A stretch of 64,000 nt of DNA from Streptomyces sp. NBC_01198 (GTDB lineage: Bacteria > Actinomycetota > Actinomycetes > Streptomycetales > Streptomycetaceae), in the NCBI RefSeq assembly GCF_036010485.1, contig NZ_CP108568.1, positions 5,418,501 through 5,482,500 on the forward strand. The letters run 5' to 3'. The first letter of the stretch is position 1. Every line of letters begins with the position of its first letter. The notes under the pieces were generated by a model. The model was not told the DNA's origin. It searched no databases and saw nothing but the letters and a program-made list of their open reading frames with translations. The position numbers and the translations under genes are program-made. Of the stretch, positions 7,557-16,292 are shown in pieces.

Positions 7557-8750
7557 CTACTGCTCCCGGTGGGTGAGGGCGCGGACGGTACGGGACGGGC
7601 TGGGCCGCCCCAACTGCTCCGCCATCCAGACGCTTGTGGCGCTGAGGCGGTCGAGATCGACTCCGGTGCTGATGCCGAGACCGTTCAGCATCCAGACGAG
7701 GTCTTCGGTCGCGAGATTCCCGGTGGCGCTCTTCGCGTACGGGCAGCCGCCGAGCCCGCCCGCCGAGGCGTCCACCACGGTGACGCCCCGCTGCAGCGCC
7801 GCCAGCGTGTTGGACAGCGCCTGCCCGTAGGTGTCGTGGAAGTGCACGGCCAGGTGCTCCACCGGGATCCCGTCGCCTATGGCCCCGCTGCGGCCGGGGC
7901 CGCGGGTGCCGCTCTCCGGGTCACCGGAGCCGCCGGGGCGGCGGCCCGGCTCGCGGGGGTCGCCTGGGCCTCGGGGGTCGCCTGGGTCGCCGGGGCGGCC
8001 GGTCAGCTCGTCCAGCAGCGCGGTGACATGGCCGGGGGTCGCCACCCCGATGGTGTCGCCGAGGCTCAGCTCGGTGCAGCCCATCGCGTACAGCCGCCGG
8101 GCCACCGCCGCCACCTGCCCGACCGGCACCGGCCCCTCCCACGGGTCGCCGAAGCACATCGACAGATAGCCGCGGACCGTCGCGCCCGCTGCCCTCGCCC
8201 GTGCCACCACCGGCTCGAACATCGCCAGCGACTCGTCCACGCTCCGGTTGAGATTCGCCCGCGCGAAGGACTCGGTGGCGCTGCCGAAGACCGCGATCTC
8301 CCGCACTCCCAGCTCCAGCGCCCGATCCAGGCCGCGCTCGTTGGGGACCAGCACCGGCAACCGCACCGCCGCGTCCCGCCCGCCGTGGCCGCCCGGGCCG
8401 CCCGGGCCGGCGGGGCCGGCGGGGCCGGTGAGGTCGGCGAGCAGCGGCATCAGCTCGGCCGCGTCCGCCAGTTGGGGCACCCACTTCGGGTGCACGAAAC
8501 TGGTCGCCTCGATGGTTGTCAGCCCCGCCTCGGCCAGCCGGTGGACGAACTCCGCCTTCACCGCGGTCGGCACGACCTGCTTCTCGTTCTGCAGCCCGTC
8601 GCGGGCGCCGACCTCGTGGATCCGCACCCGCGGCGGCAGCCCGTCGGCCGGGACGGCCATCGGCAGCCCCAGACCCAGCACTTCGGGCACCCCGGCCGCA
8701 CCGGCCGCGCCCGCGATAGCGCCGCCGGTCGCGGAATCCGTCCTGGTCAT
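7557..8750 (-). CDS. hmgL: Hydroxymethylglutaryl-CoA lyase with collagen-like insertions
   Basis: Cleaves HMG-CoA to acetyl-CoA and acetoacetate, the last step of leucine breakdown. 397 aa, about 90 longer than a usual bacterial lyase. Family residues are clear: VGARDGLQNE (Arg50-Asp51), metal-binding HFHDTYG near residue 305 and the signature GGLGGCPYA with the catalytic Cys336. The extra length comes from an N-terminal tail and two Gly-X-Y segments, GPAGPAGPGGPGG (about 109-121) and a longer run starting GRPGDPGDPRGPGDPREPG (about 251-294). These probably form surface loops. The ATG at 8750 overlaps the upstream stop as ATGA, so it is translationally coupled to the carboxylase alpha gene. 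A methylglutaconyl-CoA hydratase is absent from the cluster. Confidence 0.92.
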   Translation of the reverse strand: MTRTDSATGGAIAGAAGAAGVPEVLGLGLPMAVPADGLPPRVRIHEVGARDGLQNEKQVVPTAVKAEFVHRLAEAGLTTIEATSFVHPKWVPQLADAAELMPLLADLTGPAGPAGPGGPGGHGGRDAAVRLPVLVPNERGLDRALELGVREIAVFGSATESFARANLNRSVDESLAMFEPVVARARAAGATVRGYLSMCFGDPWEGPVPVGQVAAVARRLYAMGCTELSLGDTIGVATPGHVTALLDELTGRPGDPGDPRGPGDPREPGRRPGGSGDPESGTRGPGRSGAIGDGIPVEHLAVHFHDTYGQALSNTLAALQRGVTVVDASAGGLGGCPYAKSATGNLATEDLVWMLNGLGISTGVDLDRLSATSVWMAEQLGRPSPSRTVRALTHREQ

Positions 8751-10813
8751 GACGCCTCCCCGGGTGCGCCGGCCGCCCGGTCCTGCGCGTCGCCGCCGGG
8801 TGTCCCGGCCGGGGTGACCACGGCCAGCACCTGGTCCATCGCCACCGTCGAACCCGCGACGACATCGATCTCGGCCACCGTCCCGTCGTGCGGTGCGGTG
8901 ATCACGTGCTCCATCTTCATCGCCTCCACCACCAGCAGGCTCTGCCCGGCGACCACATCCTCGCCCTTGGCGACCTTCACCACGGTGACCGTGCCCGGCA
9001 TCGGCGCGGTCAGCGCGCCGCCGCCCGCGCCCAGCGCGGCGCCGCGCAGGGCCGCGGCCACCGGGTCGTAGGGCTGCACCCACCAGCTGTCGCCGTCCCG
9101 GCCCAGCCACTCGCCGGCCTGGAAGAAGGTGTGCACCAGACCTCCGGTGTGCAGCAGCGCCCGGGGCCCGTCGAGGGTGATCCTGGCCGCCGTCACGGGG
9201 CCGTCCGCGATCCGTACCTCGCCCTGCCTGACCCGGACCGCCACCGGCTCATGGCCCGGGACTCTCAGGTGGTGCACGGTCCAGGCCGGCTCGCCGCCCA
9301 GCCGCCAGCCGGTCGGCACCGAGAAGGGATCCGTCCAGCCGTCCGGCCCGGGCGCCGGGGCCAGCGCCGACTGCCGCAGCAGCGCGCCCGCGGCATAGAC
9401 CTCGTCCGGCACATCCTGCGGCACCAGAGCGGCGGCCTCCCGCTCGATCAGCCCGGTGTCCAACTCGCCGGCCACCACGGCCGGATGCCCGAGCAGCCGG
9501 CGCAGGAAGCCGGTGTTGGTGTCGAGCCCCAGCACCACCGTCTCCGCCAGCGCGGCCCGCAGCCGCCGCAGTGCGGTCGCGCGGTCGGGGCCGTGGGCGA
9601 TCACCTTGGCCAGCATGGGGTCGTAGGCGGTGCCGACCTCCGTACCGGCCAGCAGCCCGGAGTCCACCCGCACCCCGGGTCGCCCGGCCGGCTCGTGCAG
9701 TGCGAGCACCGGCCCGGCCGAGGGCAGGAAGTCCACCCGGCCCGCCGCGGGCCGCGCGGTCTCCGCGCAGATCCGTGCCTCGACCGCGTGCCCGGTGAGC
9801 GTGACGTCCTGCTGCTCGAAGTCCAGCGGCTCGCCGGCCGCCACCCGCAACTGCCAGGCCACCAGGTCCAGCCCGGTGACCAGCTCGGTGACGGGGTGCT
9901 CGACCTGCAGCCGGGTGTTCATCTCCATGAAGAAGTACGCCGACGGGTCGGCTCCGGGGACGATGAACTCCACCGTCCCCGCCCCGGTGTAGCCGCAGGA
10001 CCTGGCCGCCTGCACCGCGGCCTCGCCCATCGCCGCCCTGGTCGCCGGGTCGAGCAGCACCGAGGGGGCCTCCTCGATCACCTTCTGGTGCCGCCGCTGC
10101 AACGAGCACTCCCGCTCGCCCAGGTGCACCACGTGGCCGTGCGCGTCGGCCAACACCTGGATCTCGATGTGCCGTGGCCGGTCGATCCAGCGCTCGACCA
10201 GCAGGGTGTCGTCACCGAACGACCCCAGCGCCTCGCGCCGGGCCGCGGCGATCTCCTCGGCCAGCACCGCCGCGTCCCGCACCAGCCGCATGCCCTTGCC
10301 GCCGCCGCCGGCCGACGGCTTGAGCAGTACCGGCAGCCCGATCTCGACCGCCGCCGCGGCCAGTTCGCCATCGGTCAGGCCGCTGCCGCTGCTGCCGGGC
10401 ACCACCGGCACGCCGGCGGCACGTACCGTCTCCTTGGCCCGGATCTTGTCGCCCATCAACTCGATCGCCTCGGCGGGCGGCCCGATGAAGACCAGCCCCG
10501 CCTCGGCGCAGGCGCCGGCGAAGCCGGAATTCTCCGCGAGGAAGCCGTAGCCGGGGTGGACGGCTCCGGCTCCGACGGCCACGGCGGCCCGCACCAGATC
10601 GCTGGCCGACAGATAACTCCCGACCCGCACGGCGGTGTCGGCCTCCCGGACATGCCGGGCATCGGCGTCCGCCTCGGTGAAGGCGGCGGCCGAGCGCACC
10701 CCCTGTTCGCGCAGGGTGCGGATGATCCGGACGGCGATCTCGCCGCGGTTGGCCACCAGGACGGTGCCGAACACGGCGCCCGGGCCGGCGGGGGTGGAGG
10801 TGTTACTGGTCAT
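8747..10813 (-). CDS. Acyl-CoA carboxylase alpha subunit (biotin carboxylase + BCCP), methylcrotonyl-type
   Basis: The biotin-carrying half of an acyl-CoA carboxylase; 688 aa. The biotin carboxylase domain begins at VLVANRGEIAVRIIRT; its ATP-grasp glycine loop (GGGGKGMRLV) and FFMEMNTRLQVEHPVTE active-site segment are present. A middle domain follows, then a C-terminal biotinyl domain with EAMKMEH, Lys633 being the biotinylation site. The gene starts 8 nt after the beta-subunit stop behind a GAGGG ribosome site and overlaps hmgL by 4 nt. The beta subunit and HMG-CoA lyase beside it point to 3-methylcrotonyl-CoA as substrate. Acetyl/propionyl-CoA alpha subunits of actinobacteria look alike, so the substrate is inferred from context. 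Confidence 0.93.
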   Translation of the reverse strand: MTSNTSTPAGPGAVFGTVLVANRGEIAVRIIRTLREQGVRSAAAFTEADADARHVREADTAVRVGSYLSASDLVRAAVAVGAGAVHPGYGFLAENSGFAGACAEAGLVFIGPPAEAIELMGDKIRAKETVRAAGVPVVPGSSGSGLTDGELAAAAVEIGLPVLLKPSAGGGGKGMRLVRDAAVLAEEIAAARREALGSFGDDTLLVERWIDRPRHIEIQVLADAHGHVVHLGERECSLQRRHQKVIEEAPSVLLDPATRAAMGEAAVQAARSCGYTGAGTVEFIVPGADPSAYFFMEMNTRLQVEHPVTELVTGLDLVAWQLRVAAGEPLDFEQQDVTLTGHAVEARICAETARPAAGRVDFLPSAGPVLALHEPAGRPGVRVDSGLLAGTEVGTAYDPMLAKVIAHGPDRATALRRLRAALAETVVLGLDTNTGFLRRLLGHPAVVAGELDTGLIEREAAALVPQDVPDEVYAAGALLRQSALAPAPGPDGWTDPFSVPTGWRLGGEPAWTVHHLRVPGHEPVAVRVRQGEVRIADGPVTAARITLDGPRALLHTGGLVHTFFQAGEWLGRDGDSWWVQPYDPVAAALRGAALGAGGGALTAPMPGTVTVVKVAKGEDVVAGQSLLVVEAMKMEHVITAPHDGTVAEIDVVAGSTVAMDQVLAVVTPAGTPGGDAQDRAAGAPGEAS

Positions 10814-10821
10814 CACGGCCC

Positions 10822-12450
10822 TCACATCCGGAAGACGCCGTAGCCGGGCGCTGCGGGATCGGCGGCGGGCAGGGGGGCGTTGGCGCAGGCGGTGAGCGCC
10901 AGGCCGAGCACGGTGCGGGTCTCCAGCGGATCGATCACCCCGTCGTCCCAGAGCCGCGCGGTGGCGTAGTAGGCGTTGCCCTGGGTCTCGTACTGCTCGC
11001 GGACCGGCTGCTTGAAGGCCTCCTCCGCCTCCTCGCTCCACTTCTCGCCGGCCGCCGCGAGCTGGTCGCGCTTGACGGTGGCCAGCACCGAGGCGGCCTG
11101 CTCGCCGCCCATCACGGAGATCTTGGCGTTGGGCCACATCCACAGGAAGCGCGGGCTGTAGGCCCGGCCGCACATCGAGTAGTTGCCCGCCCCGTAGGAG
11201 CCGCCGATCACCACGGTGAGCTTGGGCACCCGGGCGCACGCGACCGCGGTGACCATCTTCGCGCCGTGCTTGGCGATGCCGCCCGCCTCGTACTGCCGGC
11301 CGACCATGAATCCGGAGATGTTCTGCAGGAACAGCAGCGGGATGCCGCGCTGGTCGCACAGCTCGATGAAGTGCGCGCCCTTGAGGGCGGATTCGGCGAA
11401 GAGGATGCCGTTGTTCGCCACGATCCCCACCGGGTGGCCCTGCACGTGGGCGAATCCGGTGACCAGCGTCGTGCCGTACTCCGCCTTGAACTCGGCGAAG
11501 CGGCTGCCGTCGACCAGCCGGGCGATCACCTCGCGCACGTCGTACGGCGTGCGGGAGTCGACCGGCACCGCGCCGTACAGCCCCGCCGGGTCCACCGCGG
11601 GCTCCTCGGCCGGCCGCAGGGTCCACGGCGGCGCGCCGCGGGCCGGCAGGGTGGCGACGATGTCCCGGACGATGCTCAGGGCGTGCGCGTCGTCCTCGGC
11701 GAGATGGTCGGTGACCCCGGACACCCGGGAGTGCAGCTCGCCGCCGCCCAGCTCCTCCGCGGTGACCACCTCGCCGGTGGCGGCCTTCACCAGCGGCGGC
11801 CCGCCGAGAAAGATCGTGCCCTGGTCGCGCACGATGACCGCCTCGTCGCTCATCGCCGGGACGTAGGCGCCGCCCGCGGTGCACGAGCCGAGCACGGCGG
11901 CGATCTGCGGGATGCCGCGGGCCGACATCGTGGCCTGGTTGAAGAAGATCCGGCCGAAGTGGTCCCGGTCGGGGAAGACCTCGTCCTGCCGGGGGAGGAA
12001 TGCGCCGCCGGAGTCGACCAGGTAGACGCACGGCAGCCGGTTGTCCAGGGCCACTTCCTGGGCGCGCAGGTGCTTCTTCACCGTGATGGGGTAGTACGTG
12101 CCCCCCTTGACGGTGGCGTCGTTGGCCACCACGACGACCTCCCGCCCGGCGACGCGGCCGATCCCGGCGATGACTCCGGCGGCCGGCGCCTGCCCGTCGT
12201 ACATCCCGTCCGCGGCCAGCGGCGCCAGTTCCAGGAAGGGGGAGCCGGGGTCGAGCAGCCCGTCCACCCGGTCTCTGGGCAGCAGCTTCCCGCGCGCGGT
12301 GTGGCGGGCTCTGGCCTTCTCGCCGCCGCCGAGGCGTGCGGCGGCCAGCTTGTCGCGCAGGCCCGCGGTGAGCGCGGTGTGGGCCTGCGTGTTGACGCGG
12401 AACGCCTCCGACGCCGGGTCTGCGGCGCTGGAAAGGGCGGGTGCTGCCAT
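10822..12450 (-). CDS. Acyl-CoA carboxylase beta subunit (carboxyltransferase), methylcrotonyl-type
   Basis: Transfers carboxyl from carboxybiotin to the acyl-CoA; 542 aa, typical. Both crotonase-fold halves are visible: LVDSGGAFLPRQDEVFPDRD and GSCTAGGAYVPAMSDE in the N-terminal half, NISGFMVGRQYEAGGIAKHGAKM and GGSYGAGNYSMCGRAY in the C-terminal half. The SGGAFLPRQ and NISGFMVG motifs are those I associate with methylcrotonyl-CoA carboxylase rather than propionyl-CoA carboxylase. It is the first gene of the four-gene minus-strand operon and starts just beside the double operator (12481-12526) shared with the divergent TetR gene, so it is very probably repressed by that TetR. Confidence 0.93.
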   Translation of the reverse strand: MAAPALSSAADPASEAFRVNTQAHTALTAGLRDKLAAARLGGGEKARARHTARGKLLPRDRVDGLLDPGSPFLELAPLAADGMYDGQAPAAGVIAGIGRVAGREVVVVANDATVKGGTYYPITVKKHLRAQEVALDNRLPCVYLVDSGGAFLPRQDEVFPDRDHFGRIFFNQATMSARGIPQIAAVLGSCTAGGAYVPAMSDEAVIVRDQGTIFLGGPPLVKAATGEVVTAEELGGGELHSRVSGVTDHLAEDDAHALSIVRDIVATLPARGAPPWTLRPAEEPAVDPAGLYGAVPVDSRTPYDVREVIARLVDGSRFAEFKAEYGTTLVTGFAHVQGHPVGIVANNGILFAESALKGAHFIELCDQRGIPLLFLQNISGFMVGRQYEAGGIAKHGAKMVTAVACARVPKLTVVIGGSYGAGNYSMCGRAYSPRFLWMWPNAKISVMGGEQAASVLATVKRDQLAAAGEKWSEEAEEAFKQPVREQYETQGNAYYATARLWDDGVIDPLETRTVLGLALTACANAPLPAADPAAPGYGVFRM

Positions 12451-12480
12451 GGTTCGGCCCCCGGGTGGTGCGAATGAGGA

Positions 12481-12526
12481 TGTTAGCGAGCGTTAACTGA
12501 TGACTCCACGTTAACGGTCGCTAACA
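12481..12526. promoter_or_regulatory. Double palindromic TetR operator between carboxylase operon and tetR
   Basis: Two 17-bp arms, TGTTAGCGAGCGTTAAC (12481-12497) and GTTAACGGTCGCTAACA (12510-12526), are inverted repeats of each other with one mismatch and a 12-bp spacer. Each arm is itself a near-palindrome of the TTAGCGAnCGTTAA type, so this reads as two adjacent TetR dimer sites covering both divergent promoters. Confidence 0.88.
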
Positions 12527-12547
12527 GAATTGTCTAGACTCGATCCC

Positions 12548-13159
12548 ATGAACTCGACGAACACGGCGGTCAGCCGGCGTGACCAGATCCTCAGGGAGGC
12601 CGCACGGCTGTTCGCCGAGCGCGGTTTCCACGGTGTGGGAGTGGACGAGATAGGCGCCGCGGTCGGTATCAGCGGCCCCGGGCTCTACCGGCACTTCGCG
12701 GGGAAGGACGCCATGCTCGCCGAGCTGCTGGTCGGGATCAGCGGCCGGCTGCTGGCCGCGGGCAAGCGGCGGGTGGCGGAGGCGGCCGGCCCCGAGGAGG
12801 CGCTGGACGCGCTGATCCGCGGCCACATCGACTTCGCCATCGACGACCGGCCGCTGATCACCTTGCACGACCGGGAGCTGGACCGGCTCCGCGAGTCGGA
12901 CCGCAAGCTGGTCCGCCAGCTGCAGCGGCAGTATGTCGAGGAGTGGGTGGCCGTGGTCGGCCGGGTCCACCCCGGCGCCACCGAGCGCGAGGTGCGGGCC
13001 GCCGTCCACGGGGTCTTCGGCCTGCTGAACTCGACCCCCCACCTCGGCGCCCAGTCCAGTCTTCCCGGCCGCCGGGAGATGTCGGAACTGCTGCGCGGGC
13101 TGGCCCTCGGCGCCCTGACCGCTCTGGACAGTACGGCGGACTGGCGGGTAACTTACTGA
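12548..13159 (+). CDS. TetR-family repressor of the acyl-CoA catabolic cluster
   Basis: A 203-aa TetR/AcrR regulator. The N-terminal helix-turn-helix is textbook: RDQILREAARLFAERGF, then GVDEIGAAVGISGPGLYRHF. The C-terminal ligand domain is generic, so the inducer, probably an acyl-CoA of the pathway, cannot be read. The ATG at 12548 (MNSTNTAVSRRDQ) gives a normal length; a GTG or TTG start further upstream would run into the operator. It is divergent from the carboxylase operon and shares the double palindrome at 12481-12526 with it. The second acyl-CoA dehydrogenase and thioesterase follow 59 nt downstream on the same strand. Confidence 0.92.
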   Translation: MNSTNTAVSRRDQILREAARLFAERGFHGVGVDEIGAAVGISGPGLYRHFAGKDAMLAELLVGISGRLLAAGKRRVAEAAGPEEALDALIRGHIDFAIDDRPLITLHDRELDRLRESDRKLVRQLQRQYVEEWVAVVGRVHPGATEREVRAAVHGVFGLLNSTPHLGAQSSLPGRREMSELLRGLALGALTALDSTADWRVTY

Positions 13160-13218
13160 GCGCTTGCTTATGACCAGAGAGCAGCGGTCAGTCACCACTC
13201 GCCGACGGGAGGCGCGCT

Positions 13219-14376
13219 GTGCGTCGTACGGTGTTCAACGAGGACCACGAGGCGTTCCGCGAGACGATACGCGCCTTCATCGAGGCCCAGGTCGTCCCCG
13301 TCTACGACGAGTGGCTGGCGGCCGGCCAGGCCCCGCGTGACTTCTACTACAAGCTCGGCGAGCTGGGCGTCTTCGGTATCGAGGTGCCCGAGGAGTTCGG
13401 CGGCGCCGGCGAGCGGAGCTTCAAGTTCCAGGCGGTCCTGAGCGAGGAGTGCGCCCGCGCCGGCGTCAGCTTCGGCGGCAGCAGCGTGCACACCGGCCTG
13501 TGCCTGCCGTATGTGACGGCCTACGCGACCGACGAGCAGAAGAAGCGCTGGCTGCCCGGCTTCGCCAGCGGCGAGACCATGTTCGCCATCGCCATGACCG
13601 AGCCGGGGACCGGTTCCGACCTGGCCGGGATGAAGACCACCGCCAAACTCTCCGCCGACGGCACCCACTACGTGCTCAACGGCGCCAAGACCTTCATCAC
13701 CGGCGGCGTGCACGCCGACCGCGTCATCGTCTGCGCCCGCACCGCGCCGGCCACCCTGGAGGACCGCAGGGCCGGCATCTCGCTCTTCGTGGTCGACACG
13801 AGGTCCGAGGGCTACGCGATCGGCCGCAAGCTGGACAAGCTCGGCCTGAAGGCCTCGGACACCGCGGAGCTGTCCTTCTCCGATGTCAGGGTGCCGCTGG
13901 AGGACCTGCTCGGCGAGGAGGGCAAGGGCTTCTCCTACCTCGGCCAGAACCTCCCGCAGGAGCGTCTGGCCATCGCGGTGGGCGCCTACGCGCAGGCCGC
14001 AGCCGCCATCCGCTTCGCCCAGAACTACGTCCAGGAGCGCACGGTCTTCGGCAAGACCGTCGCGTCCTTCCAGAACACCAAGTTCGAACTGGCCGCCTGC
14101 AAGGCCGAGGTGGACGCGGCCGAGGCGGTCGTCGACCGCGCGCTGGACGCCCACGACCGGCGGGAGCTGACCGCCGCGGACGCCGCGTCGGCGAAGCTGT
14201 TCTGCACCGAGGTCGCCGCCCGGGTGATCGACCGCTGCCTGCAGCTGCACGGCGGATACGGTTATATGAACGAGTACCCGATCGCGCGCCTGTACGCCGA
14301 CAATCGCGTCAACCGCATCTACGGCGGCACCAGCGAGGTCATGAAGTCGATCATCGCCAAGTCGATGGGCCTGTGA
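13219..14376 (+). CDS. Acyl-CoA dehydrogenase, long-chain/isovaleryl-type active site
   Basis: A flavin acyl-CoA dehydrogenase of 385 aa starting at GTG behind a GGGAGG ribosome site. The middle-domain signature AIAMTEPGTGSDLAGM and the C-terminal LHGGYGYMNEYPIARLY are present. The usual catalytic Glu of short-chain enzymes is replaced by Gly (IYGGTSEVMK). Instead LPQERLAIAVGAYAQA supplies the Glu on helix G, the arrangement known for long-chain and isovaleryl-CoA dehydrogenases. It follows tetR and is coupled to the thioesterase by a GTGA overlap. It is thus a paralogue, not a duplicate, of the enzyme at 6388-7554, and may take a different chain length or branching. Confidence 0.93.
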   Translation: MRRTVFNEDHEAFRETIRAFIEAQVVPVYDEWLAAGQAPRDFYYKLGELGVFGIEVPEEFGGAGERSFKFQAVLSEECARAGVSFGGSSVHTGLCLPYVTAYATDEQKKRWLPGFASGETMFAIAMTEPGTGSDLAGMKTTAKLSADGTHYVLNGAKTFITGGVHADRVIVCARTAPATLEDRRAGISLFVVDTRSEGYAIGRKLDKLGLKASDTAELSFSDVRVPLEDLLGEEGKGFSYLGQNLPQERLAIAVGAYAQAAAAIRFAQNYVQERTVFGKTVASFQNTKFELAACKAEVDAAEAVVDRALDAHDRRELTAADAASAKLFCTEVAARVIDRCLQLHGGYGYMNEYPIARLYADNRVNRIYGGTSEVMKSIIAKSMGL

Positions 14377-15257
14377 GCGAACTGAACGAGCCTCTTGAGT
14401 CCCTGCTCGACCTGCTCGACCTGGAGCGGATCGAGCAGGACATCTTCCGCGGGGTGAGCCGCACGGCGGTCGTGCCGCGGGTCTTCGGCGGCCAGGTCGC
14501 CGCGCAGGCCCTGGTCGCGGCGGGCCGCACCGTCCCCGAGGAGCGCGGCGCCCACTCGCTGCACGCGTATTTCCTGCGCCCGGGCGACCCCGGCGCGCCG
14601 ATCGTCTACCAGGTCGACCGGATCCGCGACGGCCGCTCCTTCACCACCCGGCGGGTGGTGGCGATCCAGCACGGCCAGCCGATCTTCCACCTCTCCGCCT
14701 CCTTCCAGACGGCCGAGGAGGGCCTGGAGCACCAGGAGCCGATGCCGCGGGCGCCCGACCCGGAGACGCTGCCCGAGGCCGCGGACCTGCTGCCGGCCCA
14801 CGCCGACAAGTTCCCCGACCCCAGGGTGATCGACCGGCTGCTTGAGGCCCGCGCCGCCGTCGACCTGCGCTACGTCGAGGACCCGCCGTTCCTGACCGCG
14901 GGGGTCGCCCGCGAACCGCGCTCCCAGGTCTGGTTCCGCACCCGCGGCAAGCTCGCCGACGACTCGCTGCTGCACGTGTGCCTCGCCACCTACGTGTCGG
15001 ACATGACCCTGCTCGACTCGGTGCTGCTCGCCCACGGCCGCGGCGGCTGGGCGGTCGGCGACGTGGTCGGCGCCAGCCTGGACCACGCCATGTGGTTCCA
15101 CCGGCCCTTCCGTGCCGACGAGTGGCTGCTCTACGACCAGCAGAGCCCGTCCGCCTCGGGCGGCCGCGGCCTCGGCACCGCCCGCATCTACACCCAGGAC
15201 GGCCGGCTCGCCGTCTCGGTGATCCAGGAGGGCCTGGTCCGCATCCCGCGGACCTGA
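14373..15257 (+). CDS. tesB: Acyl-CoA thioesterase II (TesB)
   Basis: Hydrolyses acyl-CoA to free acid and CoA; 294 aa. A double hot-dog protein: the first half has VFGGQVAAQALVAAGRTVP and HSLHAYFLRPGD, the second ends LDHAMWFHRPFRADEWLLYDQ, typical TesB segments with the catalytic Asp in the second half (SLDHAMWFH). The GTG start overlaps the acyl-CoA dehydrogenase stop as GTGA, so translation is coupled. In this setting it may drain acyl-CoA when CoA is limiting. It converges with the phosphatase-family gene 29 nt away. Confidence 0.94.
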   Translation: MSELNEPLESLLDLLDLERIEQDIFRGVSRTAVVPRVFGGQVAAQALVAAGRTVPEERGAHSLHAYFLRPGDPGAPIVYQVDRIRDGRSFTTRRVVAIQHGQPIFHLSASFQTAEEGLEHQEPMPRAPDPETLPEAADLLPAHADKFPDPRVIDRLLEARAAVDLRYVEDPPFLTAGVAREPRSQVWFRTRGKLADDSLLHVCLATYVSDMTLLDSVLLAHGRGGWAVGDVVGASLDHAMWFHRPFRADEWLLYDQQSPSASGGRGLGTARIYTQDGRLAVSVIQEGLVRIPRT

Positions 15258-15286
15258 CCGCCCCGGCCGGCAGTCCCGCCGCGGTC

Positions 15287-16090
15287 TCAGGCGGGCTGCG
15301 GCAGGCCCGCGGCCGCCAGCAGGTAGGCCGTCATCGGCGCGTAGTGGTGCGGCGGCACGTTGTCGTCGAGCGGCACCGTCACCAGCAGGCTGCCCTCGGC
15401 CTCGCCGACGAAGAGCGCCGGGTCGTTGCAGTCGGCGAAACCGACCGTGTCGATGCCGCGGCCACCGGCGTATCCGGCCCAGCCGTGATCGGCGATCACC
15501 AGGTCGGGGGCCGCCTGACCGGAGCGTTCGAGCGCCACCAGGATCTCCCGCATCGGGTCGGGGGAGTGGGTGTGCACCAGTCCGCCGGCCCGGTGCAGCA
15601 TGGAGACCGCGGCAAGATGCCGGATCTCGCCGCCGTCCGCGTAGAGGTGGTCGGCCGGGGTGACCAGCGTGCAGCCCGCCGCCCGCAGCGCGGCGGCCAG
15701 CGCGTGGTGCACGGCGTAGAGGCCGGCCGGGTGCCCGGTGGCCAGCAGTACGCGGGACCGGTTCTCCACCGCCTTCTGCAGTACCACGGCCATCCGGTCC
15801 AGGGCGTCGACCGTCAGCTCCGGGTCGATGGTGTCCTGCCCGCTGCGGTGCCCGGCGTCCGGCACCACCCCGCAGCGCTCCGCCATCAGGTGGAGGACGT
15901 CCGCCGGGTCCGTCCAGCGGTTGCCGAGGTCGAGGCCGAACCAGTAGTAGCGGTTGCCCTCCGCCAGCTCGCGGTAGTGGTCGAGGTTGTTCTCCCGGCT
16001 GGTCGCGACGTCACCGGCGATCCGGGTGCGTATCAGGTGGGAGACGAGGGCGCGGCGGGTGGGCGCGGCGGCGGCGGAATCCTTGGGCAT
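15287..16090 (-). CDS. Phosphatase-family protein (conserved in Streptomyces)
   Basis: About 267 aa starting MPKDSAAAAPTRRA. I recognise it as the conserved actinobacterial protein usually labelled 'phosphatase' at this locus. Acidic and histidine clusters that could bind metal are visible, GHRSGQDTIDPELTVD and ADHGWAGYAGGRG among them, and VLLATGHPAGLYAVHHALA resembles a nucleotide or phosphate loop. No biochemical substrate is known to me, and the enzymatic label is weak. No signal peptide or membrane segment. It is divergent from speB with a 202-bp gap that holds the promoters. Confidence 0.6.
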   Translation of the reverse strand: MPKDSAAAAPTRRALVSHLIRTRIAGDVATSRENNLDHYRELAEGNRYYWFGLDLGNRWTDPADVLHLMAERCGVVPDAGHRSGQDTIDPELTVDALDRMAVVLQKAVENRSRVLLATGHPAGLYAVHHALAAALRAAGCTLVTPADHLYADGGEIRHLAAVSMLHRAGGLVHTHSPDPMREILVALERSGQAAPDLVIADHGWAGYAGGRGIDTVGFADCNDPALFVGEAEGSLLVTVPLDDNVPPHHYAPMTAYLLAAAGLPQPA

Positions 16091-16292
16091 GGGGACATTG
16101 TCCCGCCCCAGGGCGCCCACGTGCGACGTCTCGCGGATCGACGCCGAGGCGTAATAGACGACGCCGATGCGCGGAAACGTACATTTCGGCGGCTTCCGGC
16201 GGCAGCGTACGGTCGGCCGGACCCGTACCGCACACGAACAGCGCCCCCCGCGCACGCGTGAGCCCGCAGAGCCACGCAGAAAGGCAGCCACC

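Noticed and set aside
8747..12031. A single 1094-aa frame covering carboxylase alpha and part of the beta gene
   Set aside because: The beta subunit is encoded in another frame with full-length family motifs and its own stop; the alpha gene has an ATG and ribosome site at 10813. The long frame is GC-driven read-through of a shadow frame.
13151..13172. Second TetR-like site (TTACTGAGCGCTTGCTTA) before the long-chain-type acyl-CoA dehydrogenase
   Set aside because: Half-sites match at only about 5 of 9 positions and differ from the clear operator at 12481-12526.
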